This document shows positions 26,012-33,321 of a stretch of DNA of 44,874 nucleotides, piece after piece. This DNA comes from Planctomycetota bacterium (lineage in GTDB: Bacteria; Planctomycetota; UBA1135; GCA-002686595), in contig NZBA01000060.1 in NCBI GenBank assembly GCA_002686265.1, forward strand, positions 1 through 44,874, read 5' to 3'. Numbering within the stretch: the first letter of the stretch is position 1; each line of letters begins with the position of its first letter. A program made the translations under genes and the position numbers. A model generated the notes under the pieces. It was not told the origin of the DNA. It was given only the letters and a program-made list of their open reading frames with translations, and did no database searches.

Positions 26012-26683
26012 ATGAAGCTCACCTTCCTGCCCTCCGTGCTCCTGGCCGCCCTGGTCGGCGGAGCGGTGGGCGGGGTGGTCGCTCGCCTCACGGCCCTGCC
26101 GGTTCCCCCCGCTGCTCCGCTCGTCGTCGAGCCCATGCCCGGGAACCCGTCCCCCCCCGGGGCCCGGGCTCGCGCCGATGACGCCGTGCAGCGGGAGCTC
26201 GACGAGCTGCGCCTGGCCCTCGCGGGCGTCGAGCGCAAGCTCGAGGCCTTCGAGCGCGTTCCCGCCGCGGCCGTCCCCCAGACCGCGCCCGTCGGCTCCC
26301 AGGCCAGGCCTCCCGCCCTCGCCGAGCTCTCGGTAACCCAGCAACGGGAAGTCCACGCTCTGATCGAACAGGAGCGCTCGCGCCGCGCCGCCGAGGTCGC
26401 GCTCCTGCGCGAGCGCGAGCGCGTCGCGGGCATCGAGCAGCAAGCCAGGAAGCTCAGCGGCGAGCTGCGCCTCGGCCACGGGGACGAGGCCTTCCTGTCC
26501 GACCTGCTCCTCGAGCACAGCCGGCGCCGCTCGACGCTCAAGGAGGAGGTCTCCGACTGGACCGACTCCCGCCAGGTGGGCGCCCTGAAGCAGGCCCACA
26601 CGGAGCTGACCGAGTGGCGCCGCGGCGAGCTCACGCGGCGCTTCGGCGCCACGCGGGGGCGACGCATCCACGCGATGCTGTGA
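26012..26683 (+). CDS. Membrane-anchored coiled-coil protein, hypothetical
   Basis: 223 residues with an N-terminal membrane anchor or signal (residues 5-30, FLPSVLLAALVGGAVGGVV) and a Pro-rich spacer. A long, highly charged helical region (residues ~58 to the end) with heptad-like patterns (LDELRLALAGVERKLEAFE, QQREVHALIEQERSRR) follows. It resembles in general shape the periplasmic Spy/CpxP-type or LTxxQ proteins, but I cannot claim homology. No Shine-Dalgarno box is visible before the ATG. Its last codons (RRIHAML, stop) are part of the duplicated segment at 26663-26813. Confidence 0.7.
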   Translation: MKLTFLPSVLLAALVGGAVGGVVARLTALPVPPAAPLVVEPMPGNPSPPGARARADDAVQRELDELRLALAGVERKLEAFERVPAAAVPQTAPVGSQARPPALAELSVTQQREVHALIEQERSRRAAEVALLRERERVAGIEQQARKLSGELRLGHGDEAFLSDLLLEHSRRRSTLKEEVSDWTDSRQVGALKQAHTELTEWRRGELTRRFGATRGRRIHAML

Positions 26684-26813
26684 GCAGCCTCGTGCGCCCT
26701 CGTCGCCCGTGAAGGTCAGCCGGTTCGAGAAAGCGGCCTGGCCCCCGCCCCCGTCGAACGGGACCGGCGGGTGGACCGTCAGGCCCGAGAGGATCGGGTT
26801 GGGCGGGATGCGC
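26663..26813. repeat. Left copy of a ~150-bp direct repeat; decayed peptidase 3' end
   Basis: This stretch aligns with 28491-28640 at about 85% identity by hand count (roughly 22 differences including one gap). It covers the last codons and stop of the plus-strand coiled-coil gene and, on the minus strand, a fragment of the C-terminal domain of the M14 peptidase (PPNPILSGLTVH, then GGGGQAAFSN). That reading lacks its upstream part and ends without the normal terminus, so this copy is a remnant. The homology ends abruptly at 26813, ten bases before the stop of the neighbouring cysteine-rich gene. Confidence 0.8.
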
Positions 26814-26821
26814 GGGGGCGG

Positions 26822-28372
26822 CTACGGGGTCCTGTCGCACACCGACTGCGAAGTGGCGCTATCACGACACTTGGTCCAAACGGCCCTAGTCGCTCCGCAG
26901 GGGACGAAACGCGGCACCATCTCGCTGCGGTACTCGAACGAGTCGTACTTCTTGTACCAAGGGGCGGCGCAAGTCAGCTCGAATCGGTAGTAACGCATGC
27001 ACTGACCGAGCCCATAGAGCCCGCTCTCTGCTGTCCATTCCTCGGACTCGACGGTGGTGGATTCCTCCCCGTATTCGAAACCCGAGCCAGACATCAGAGG
27101 GCTTCCGCCCGAACCGGCTTGGAACTCGAAGGAGACCTTCCATCTCGCGGTTCTTCCCATCGCGAGCCTATACGTGCTGCCGCCGGACCTGCAGGTTCTG
27201 GGCCCACGCATGCGAATCACGTCGCACTGGATCTCTCCGGCGGAGGTGGGTGCCCCACAGTGGTTGGGAGTTGCCGCGGGCGGGCTGCACGACCAGCCGT
27301 CGGGCATCACAGGCTCGTCAGGTTCGCAATCCCCGACGAGGGGAGGCGGCGTGGCCGGCGGGGACGTACCCGCAGCGGCCGCGGCAGCATGGCCGTCCTC
27401 ACCACGACCGACACGGTCGGTCATGACGAAGTCAGTCCTGTCGCGCACGTCCGCGAAGGGAGGGAAGGTCGGCGGATTGTCATCGAAGCGATAGGACTTC
27501 GAAGGACTCCCATCGTGGGACCTGGCGAACAGGGCCAGATGGCCTGCTCCCACTTCACCGGTGACCCGAACGTAGACCATGTCGTTTCGAACGACCATGG
27601 TCTCGACCACGACCGGCTCCACGCTGGGACCGTTGGGACTGCTCGTGAAGTTGTAGGCGTCCACCGCCACGCCGTCGTTGCCGTAGTTGAAGGCTCCCAT
27701 GAGCCAGAGTCCCACGCCGAACCCACCCTGTCCGAGCTGCAAGTTCGGAACGACCATGACCGCGCCGCGCGCGTAGTCCTCCGGGGAATCGTAGCCGTGG
27801 TAGGTGAAGTACCTGCCCACGTCCTCGCTGTCGAGAATGGTGGCGACATGGGCGTTGAACGAGAGGCTGGAGCCTGCCGCCGTCGAGAACGTCCAGTAGT
27901 TCTCGTAGCCGTCCGGGGGGAAGATGCAGGTCGATTCATCCTCTCCCTGGATCTGAACGGGGACCGCCAGAGGAACCGTCCTCGAGATGACGGAGAGGTG
28001 AACGTCCTCGCCATTCTCGGCGAGGTGCGGGGGATAGACCTGTTCGAGCATCCCCAGGGCGATTCCCTCCGGTGTCGCCGTCTCCTGGATCGCCAGCTCG
28101 ACGCCGCCGATGTCAGGGTCCATCTTCGTGAAGCAGGTGGTGTGCCCGTCCGCGTTGGTGGTGGCCACCGAAACCTCGGCTCCGTTGGTGACGCGCAGGG
28201 TAGCCCGGTCCACAGGAGCGAGCCGATCAGTCAAGACTTGAACCTGAACGCACTCGACAGGCCTCTGGCCGGAGCCCGGTGGATTCCTCCGGGCGACCGC
28301 GTGCGCCAGCATTCCGCAAACGACGGCAAGCGGAATGCTCACCGTGGCAGACACTCCCATGCGACTCCTCAT
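26822..28372 (-). CDS. Secreted cysteine-rich protein, hypothetical
   Basis: 516 residues with a signal peptide (hydrophobic residues ~8-27, cut near AHAVA). An N-terminal region with an Ig-like look (VTNGAEVSVATTNADGHTTC) leads into a beta-rich middle section (CIFPPDGYENYWTFST, YFTYHGYDSPEDYARG). A Pro/Ala linker (around 333-348) precedes a C-terminal domain with about ten Cys, probably disulfide-bonded. I recognise no family. The ATG at 28372 has GGGGAG upstream. It is the only gene of a 1.68-kb unit lying between two direct repeats (26663-26813, 28491-28640), and its sampled GC (63-67%) is lower than that of the peptidase beside it, so recent acquisition or duplication is likely. Confidence 0.7.
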   Translation of the reverse strand: MRSRMGVSATVSIPLAVVCGMLAHAVARRNPPGSGQRPVECVQVQVLTDRLAPVDRATLRVTNGAEVSVATTNADGHTTCFTKMDPDIGGVELAIQETATPEGIALGMLEQVYPPHLAENGEDVHLSVISRTVPLAVPVQIQGEDESTCIFPPDGYENYWTFSTAAGSSLSFNAHVATILDSEDVGRYFTYHGYDSPEDYARGAVMVVPNLQLGQGGFGVGLWLMGAFNYGNDGVAVDAYNFTSSPNGPSVEPVVVETMVVRNDMVYVRVTGEVGAGHLALFARSHDGSPSKSYRFDDNPPTFPPFADVRDRTDFVMTDRVGRGEDGHAAAAAAGTSPPATPPPLVGDCEPDEPVMPDGWSCSPPAATPNHCGAPTSAGEIQCDVIRMRGPRTCRSGGSTYRLAMGRTARWKVSFEFQAGSGGSPLMSGSGFEYGEESTTVESEEWTAESGLYGLGQCMRYYRFELTCAAPWYKKYDSFEYRSEMVPRFVPCGATRAVWTKCRDSATSQSVCDRTP

Positions 28373-28397
28373 GACTCTCCCCTTCTCTCCCAGAAGA

Positions 28398-28440
28398 TCC
28401 TGTCCTTAGACGGTCCTGTCCCTAGTGACAGGTACTGTCC
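28398..28440. repeat. Tandem and palindromic GGACAG-type repeats
   Basis: Two 12-bp units TCCTGTCCYTAG (28398-28409, 28414-28425) are spaced 16 bp apart, and a palindrome CTGTCcctagtGACAG (28416-28431) is followed by another TGTCC. The array lies 26 bp upstream of the cysteine-rich gene, inside the repeat-bounded unit. It could be an operator for that gene or a REP-like or transposon-end remnant; similar GGGACAG palindromes occur as intergenic repeats in other bacteria. Confidence 0.45.
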
Positions 28441-28490
28441 GACCTGGCGAGGGTTGCAGGAAACCGACCCTGTTCTTCATGCGGCGGCGC

Positions 28491-28640
28491 CGCATCCACG
28501 CGCCGCCCTGAGCCGCCTCGTGTGCCTACTCGATCGTGAAGGTCAGCAGGTTCGAGAAGGCGGCCTGGCCGCCGCCCTCGTCGAAGAGGACCTGGAGGTG
28601 GACCGTCAGGCCCGAGAGGATCGGATTGGGCGGGATCCGC
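28491..28640. repeat. Right copy of the ~150-bp direct repeat
   Basis: Partner of 26663-26813. It includes the true 3' end of the M14 peptidase gene (28526 onward). Just outside that, on the plus strand, is a vestige of the end of the coiled-coil gene: codons reading RRIHAPP followed by a stop, matching RRIHAML-stop in the left copy. Finding the tail of the plus-strand gene here, 1.8 kb from the gene itself, shows that the junction between the two convergent genes was duplicated. Confidence 0.8.
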
Positions 28641-30925
28641 AGGGGAAGCTCGGTGAGGCCGGTGCCCGCCGAGAGACCGGTTCGCAGGGTGCGCACGTTG
28701 CCCGTCAGGTAGAAGCGGCCATCCACGCCGGGAACGGGCATGCCCGTGCCGGCGGTCAGCGACCACTGGATGCGGTAGGAAACCCCGGGCGGACCGTCGA
28801 GGAACATGCGCTGGTCCTCGCCCAGGGCCGTCGCCCCCCACAGGCCGAAGGTCGGCAGGGTGCTGGTCGTCCACAGGCGCAGGTCGTCGAGCAGGCCCTC
28901 GGTCAGGTCGTTGTTGGGCTCGTCGGCGACGGTGAAGCGCAGGCGCATCTCGTCGGTGAGGGCCGTGTGGTCCTCCAGGGCAAAGGAGACCGTGCGCCAC
29001 TGGTTGTCGTTCGCGGTGGACTCCACGGGCGCCCAGCTCGCGCCGCCGTCGGAGGAGACCTCGACGGCCAGCACGTCATCGAGGGCCGATCCTGGGAGGT
29101 TGGCGAACCAGCGCGCGTACTCCAGCTCGACGTGGCCGAAGGCGGCGGCGCGGAAGCGCGGCGAGGTGAGCGCCGTCGTCCCGTCCACGTCGTTGGTCCC
29201 CGCGCCCGCGCCCGCCGCCGCGCCGGTCCCCCAGCACAGCGATCCGCTGCCGGCGGGGTTGTCCACGCCCGGCTGCACGGTCTGGCCCAAGCTGGTGGTC
29301 TGCTGGGGATCCGCCCGCTCCCAGGAGTAGTGGCTCGCGTCCGAGACCGTCCAGCCGAAGTCGTCGCTCTCCATCGCGTCGTGGGCCAACAGCCGCGGCT
29401 GTCCGACGATGAGGGAGTAGGGCTCGACGGTGGTCTCGCCTTCCCATGTGAGCCCGACGTCGAGGCTGAAGGCCCCGGCCGGCGCGCCGGCGGCGACGGT
29501 CAGCCTCAGGGGCCCGACCTCCTCCTGGGCGCCGGGGGCGACGTAGAAGGGTGCGTCGGCGATGACGACGGCGATCTCGGGCGCACCGGAGGAAAGGTGC
29601 GCGGTCCCCGCCGCCAGGGCCAGGCCGCGGTTGGCGAGGGTCAGGATCAAATCCCAGGTCTCGCCGGCCTCGACGTGCTCGTCTCCGTCGCCGGCGACCT
29701 CCGCCTGGCTCACCCAGACGCTCTCGACCCAAGCGCCGGCGGCCAGGGCCGTCTGCAGGTAGCCCGGCCGAACGTCCTCGAACAGAGCCGAGATGCGTGC
29801 GGGCTGGGGCCAGAACCCGTCGGCGTCGCCGCCGATCTCGGGCGTGAAGGAGATCGCTCCGTGCTGCCCGTAGGTCCAGTCGATACTCACTCCGTTGGCG
29901 ATGTAGAGCACTTGGGACGCAGGGCCGTGGACCCACCCGTTGACCGCGGTGGCCTGCTCGCCGAGTTCGCCGTAGAGCGCGATGTCGGGCGGATCGGGCG
30001 TGTCGTAGCCCCAGGGGTACAACCACAGATCCGAGAAGGTGTGGGCCGAGACCACCGTGGCGGGGATGCGCGCAAGGAACCCGGCACGCACGGCCTGGCA
30101 CTCGGGCTCGGAGAAGGGCGCCGGCCCGCGGTAGGTCTCGCTGTCGGGGTTCCCGCTCGACCCGGGCGACCCCGGACCCCACTCGAAGGAGTAGTTGCGG
30201 TTGAGATCGACGCCGAAGCTGCCGCCGCCGTTGTCACGCCGGTTCTTGCGCCACATCCCGCCGCCGTTCGGGTTGGTCTGGCGGTTGTACTCGTAGCCGT
30301 CGGGGTTCACGCACGGGACGAGCACGAGGCTGCGCGTGTTCAGCACCCGTGTCGCGTTCCCCTCGACGCCGTAGCCCTCGCACAGCCAGCTCGTCAGTTG
30401 CAGGAGCGACTCGCCCGACATCGGCTCGCGCGCGTGGTGCAGGGCATCGAACCAGGCCACGGGCTCGGCGGGCTCGTCCACGCCGGGGTTGTCCGAGACG
30501 CGCATGGCCCAGATCTCGCGCCCTTGGTGGGACGTGCCGATCGACCAGCGTGGCGAGACGAGGCCGGCGAAGTCGGTCGCCAGGCGGTCCATCTCGGCTT
30601 CGATCTCCGCCAGGGTCCGAAAGCCCCCCATCGATCCGACCGCGCCCCCGGAGTAGTCCTCGGCGGCGCGCGACGAGTAGAACGCCGCGAGGTCCTCCAC
30701 CCGAACCTCCAGCTCGAAGCCCAGGCTGCGCAGGTGGATCTGCTCGAGGTCGTCTGCGAAGACCCGCGCCGTGTCGGCGACGACCCCGTGGTCGTCCACG
30801 TCGCTCGCGAAACGGTGCAGGCGCGCCAGCTCGCGGCGGTCGGCGACGCGCACCTCGACCATGTCCAGGACGGGCGTTTGCGGCCAGCAGGCGAGAACGA
30901 GGGGCAGCAGGGCGGGTGACGGCAT
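28526..30925 (-). CDS. Secreted M14 zinc carboxypeptidase with C-terminal accessory domains
   Basis: 799-residue exported peptidase. A short signal peptide (residues 1-~15) leads to a propeptide-like region. The M14 catalytic domain (about 100-420) has zinc ligands HARE (His164, Glu167) and His295 (VSAHTFSD), substrate motifs NPDGYEYNRQ and DLNRNYSF, and the catalytic Glu363 in TPEIGG. After it come Ig-like segments (~440-545), a jelly-roll-like region (~550-690) and a final ~100-residue domain (VDGRFYLTG, FSNLLTFTI) of a type I associate with planctomycete secreted proteins, possibly a sorting or surface domain. The ATG at 30925 has GGAG upstream. Likely role: extracellular protein or peptide degradation. 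Confidence 0.9.
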   Translation of the reverse strand: MPSPALLPLVLACWPQTPVLDMVEVRVADRRELARLHRFASDVDDHGVVADTARVFADDLEQIHLRSLGFELEVRVEDLAAFYSSRAAEDYSGGAVGSMGGFRTLAEIEAEMDRLATDFAGLVSPRWSIGTSHQGREIWAMRVSDNPGVDEPAEPVAWFDALHHAREPMSGESLLQLTSWLCEGYGVEGNATRVLNTRSLVLVPCVNPDGYEYNRQTNPNGGGMWRKNRRDNGGGSFGVDLNRNYSFEWGPGSPGSSGNPDSETYRGPAPFSEPECQAVRAGFLARIPATVVSAHTFSDLWLYPWGYDTPDPPDIALYGELGEQATAVNGWVHGPASQVLYIANGVSIDWTYGQHGAISFTPEIGGDADGFWPQPARISALFEDVRPGYLQTALAAGAWVESVWVSQAEVAGDGDEHVEAGETWDLILTLANRGLALAAGTAHLSSGAPEIAVVIADAPFYVAPGAQEEVGPLRLTVAAGAPAGAFSLDVGLTWEGETTVEPYSLIVGQPRLLAHDAMESDDFGWTVSDASHYSWERADPQQTTSLGQTVQPGVDNPAGSGSLCWGTGAAAGAGAGTNDVDGTTALTSPRFRAAAFGHVELEYARWFANLPGSALDDVLAVEVSSDGGASWAPVESTANDNQWRTVSFALEDHTALTDEMRLRFTVADEPNNDLTEGLLDDLRLWTTSTLPTFGLWGATALGEDQRMFLDGPPGVSYRIQWSLTAGTGMPVPGVDGRFYLTGNVRTLRTGLSAGTGLTELPLRIPPNPILSGLTVHLQVLFDEGGGQAAFSNLLTFTIE

Positions 30926-31396
30926 GGCGCTCAGCTCCGAGAACGGGGTGACGGACGACGACCCAGCGTACGGGACGATCACTCCGCACGGGAGGAGTCC
31001 AACACACCTCGTACGGATGGCGGGGGCTCGCTCCCCCGTGACCCTGCTCGTGGAGCATGCCGCCCTCACCCGGGGGCGCCCCGCCGGCCCGCGATTCGAT
31101 CCGCGGCCCGCTGTACGCACGCCGGGCGAGCCGCGTCGGGGGTGGTCTCGACCCGGAACACCCCGGTCCCCGGTTCCCGCTGCGACGATGCGGCGACCGC
31201 GGGCCCTCGGAGTCGGCACGCCCGCGAGCCACGCCCCTCGCGCTCAGGCTCGTGCAGGGAGCGCCGGCGGCCGGCCGCGCAGCCACCTGATTCCCTCTTC
31301 GCCGCGAGGGAGGTGGCCTGATCCGCGGGGAGCTGGTACGGTTCGACCACTCGGCACGCCTACCGTCCCGATGACTCGCAAGGGAGGATACGGACC
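30926..31396. other. Intergenic region between divergent genes
   Basis: 471 bp separating the minus-strand peptidase from the plus-strand cysteine-rich gene, so it should hold both promoters. I found no convincing -35/-10 pair, RNA gene or repeat. Open frames crossing it are antisense extensions of neighbouring genes and lack recognisable features. Confidence 0.4.
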
Positions 31397-31846
31397 ATGC
31401 TCGACAGGAAGGTCTCGCTCGCCTCGTCACTCGCCCTGATCGGACTGCTGGGTCTCGCCCCAGGGGCACCGCGCTCGATCGTCGAGGCCGTACCGCAGGC
31501 ATCGGACACCTGCGGCGCCGACACCGCGGAGTCGGGCGACTGGGATGGAGATCCCCAGACTCCGGATACCTGGGGCCTGAACTGCTCCGGGTACTGCAGG
31601 AGCTCCCAGGACTGCAAGCAGCGGCAAGCGTGCGACGTGAACGGGGACTTCGCGTTCTGCGGCTGCGGGACGGCTGAGAAGTACTGGCCGAGCAGGTGTT
31701 GCACCCTCGTCTTGCGGCCGAATGCCGACGGAGACTGGGAGCTGGCGAAGTGGGGCGCGTGCCCTCCTTGCCCGACGGCGGGCACCTGCACGATCGTCGT
31801 GGATCCCAACGACCCCGGGAAGGTGCGGGCCAGTTGCATGCTCTAG
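31397..31846 (+). CDS. Small secreted cysteine-rich protein, hypothetical
   Basis: 149 residues. A signal peptide (residues 5-25, ASSLALIGLLGLAPG) is followed by a mature part with 13 Cys in about 110 residues, including CGCG, RCC and CPPC, typical of a disulfide-stabilised extracellular protein. The odd number of Cys leaves one free or metal-bound. GGGAGG stands upstream of the ATG. No family recognised. It faces away from the M14 peptidase; whether they act together is unknown. Confidence 0.7.
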   Translation: MLDRKVSLASSLALIGLLGLAPGAPRSIVEAVPQASDTCGADTAESGDWDGDPQTPDTWGLNCSGYCRSSQDCKQRQACDVNGDFAFCGCGTAEKYWPSRCCTLVLRPNADGDWELAKWGACPPCPTAGTCTIVVDPNDPGKVRASCML

Positions 31847-32045
31847 CGCGCGCCGTGCGGGCGCTTGCTCTCGAGAATGGACGAGCGGCGGGCGGGACCT
31901 TCGCACACCCTCCTCGGCGCGGCCCGGCTCCCACGCCGGCCCCCTCCGTCGCGGGCAACCCGGGTGGAGGGTCCGCGCGTCGGGCGGTGCCCTCACACCG
32001 TGGAGTGTCATCGCACAGGGTGATCGAGCCCGGCCCCGCGCGACC

Positions 32046-33068
32046 GTGAAGCCCGCCATCCGCGCCGCCCTGGCATGCGCGGCTCTCCTCGCCGCGTTGC
32101 TCCTCCTGTTCCCCGAGGAGGTGCTCCTGGACGGGCGCGGTCCCCCGGCGGTGCCGGCGACGACGGACGCACACGATCGGAGGGACGACCCGGGTGCGCC
32201 TCGGCCTCTCGACTCCTCGGAGCACCCGCCCGCCCGCGTCGAGGCACGCTCCGCGGATGTTCCGAACTCGGGCCCGCCGGAGGAGGGGCTCCACACCCTC
32301 GTCCTGGTCTCGGACCCCGACGGCCGACCGGTCCCCGACGCGCGCGTGCTCGCGCGGCCGTCCGCCGGTACTCCCCTCGTCGAGGGTGCCACCGACCGGG
32401 CCGGGGAGGCCCGGATCGTGTGGCCCGCCCCCGGCCCGGAGGGCGAACCGGGTGGGGCCGGCGTCCGCGTGGAGAAGCCGGGGTTCCGAACGACCGCGGT
32501 CTCCTGGGCATCCCCACCGCCCGAAGAGTGCACCATCGTCCTGCGCCCGGGCGGCACGATCGAGGGCGTCGTCAGGCCCGAGGTCGGCGAACGCCTCCCC
32601 GAGGGTTGCTCCGTCGTGGCGTGGCCCCGCTCCTATGTGCCCGCGGCCGCGAAGCTCGTCGCCGCGCGGGCGACGGGCGAGTCCTTTCCGGTCCATGGTA
32701 CCGGGGTCCGTCCGGACGGCAGCTTCACCTTGAATGGGATTGCCAGCGGGGTCGCCTACGCCATCACCGCGGCGGCCCCGACGCACCTCGCCGTGCCCAG
32801 GCGTGAAGCGCGCGCGGGAGAGCGGGTCACCTTGCAGTTGATGGGGGTCTTCGCCAAGGAAGTGCTCGTCCGTGAGCGCGGGGGAGGCCCGCTTCAGGGC
32901 TCGCCCCATCTGTACTCGCAGGGTCCCAGCTGGTCGATGGAGGACGAACGATGCGTGGACCTGTCGGGACGCCGGCCCGAGCTCGCCGGTCCCCTCCGAT
33001 CCCCCTGGGCGCGGTATGGCGCTATCCGCGTTGCATTCGCACGTCGTTCCGGGGAAACCCGAAACTGA
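32046..33068 (+). CDS. Membrane-anchored protein with carboxypeptidase-regulatory-like domains, apparently truncated
   Basis: 340 residues from a GTG start. An N-terminal membrane segment (residues ~5-22, AALACAALLAALLLLF) precedes a disordered stretch. Two Ig-like, carboxypeptidase-regulatory-type domains follow (about 75-155, LVLVSDPDGRPVPDARV; and 165-260, GTIEGVVRPEVGE and PDGSFTLNGIASG). Members of this type are usually much longer with more such domains. Here the chain ends in an Arg-rich stretch that overlaps the 3' end of a convergent gene by 47 bp. The last ~30 codons may therefore be read-through of foreign sequence after a deletion or insertion near 32990. No clear ribosome site. 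Function unknown; structural or adhesive roles are common for the fold. Confidence 0.55.
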   Translation: MKPAIRAALACAALLAALLLLFPEEVLLDGRGPPAVPATTDAHDRRDDPGAPRPLDSSEHPPARVEARSADVPNSGPPEEGLHTLVLVSDPDGRPVPDARVLARPSAGTPLVEGATDRAGEARIVWPAPGPEGEPGGAGVRVEKPGFRTTAVSWASPPPEECTIVLRPGGTIEGVVRPEVGERLPEGCSVVAWPRSYVPAAAKLVAARATGESFPVHGTGVRPDGSFTLNGIASGVAYAITAAAPTHLAVPRREARAGERVTLQLMGVFAKEVLVRERGGGPLQGSPHLYSQGPSWSMEDERCVDLSGRRPELAGPLRSPWARYGAIRVAFARRSGETRN

Positions 33069-33246
33069 CTGGGTCTTCACCAGGGGGGAAGTCGCAGAAG
33101 GACTCGGGGTCAGTGCTTTCCACATCGGCGCTGTCACCAAAGCAGTAAGGACAACGCGGACACATGGAGAGGTCGTAGGTTTGCCCCGTGCGGCGACACT
33201 TGATGACGGCGTCTCCTTGCTCGGCTTGGTCTTTCTCGGCACTCAT
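33022..33246 (-). CDS. Small CxxC protein linked to the oxidoreductase operon
   Basis: 74 residues, no signal. It has a lone Cys (IKCRRTGQTYDLSM), then CPRCPYC and a later Cys (SFCDFP), so a zinc ribbon or small metal site is likely. The start is well supported: ATG at 33246 with AAGGAG seven bases upstream. It lies 75 bp after the beta-gamma subunit gene on the same strand and is probably the last gene of that operon. It might be an assembly or electron-transfer accessory, but this rests only on position. No family recognised. Confidence 0.65.
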   Translation of the reverse strand: MSAEKDQAEQGDAVIKCRRTGQTYDLSMCPRCPYCFGDSADVESTDPESFCDFPPGEDPVSFGFPRNDVRMQRG

Positions 33247-33321
33247 CCTCGATCTCCTTGGTGTATCGCCCTTGCGGCTCCACTGGCCTCTCTGGGGGGC
33301 CGCGCTAGCTACGGCCGGGTA

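Noticed and set aside
26771..30919. A 1382-codon plus-strand open frame antisense to two genes
   Set aside because: It runs opposite the cysteine-rich gene and the M14 peptidase and reads as low-complexity Arg/Gly/Val-rich sequence without domains. High GC with third-position bias removes stops on the opposite strand.
30234..33242. A 1002-codon minus-strand open frame
   Set aside because: It overlaps the peptidase N-terminus in another frame and is antisense to two plus-strand genes with better starts and signal peptides. No domain is recognisable.
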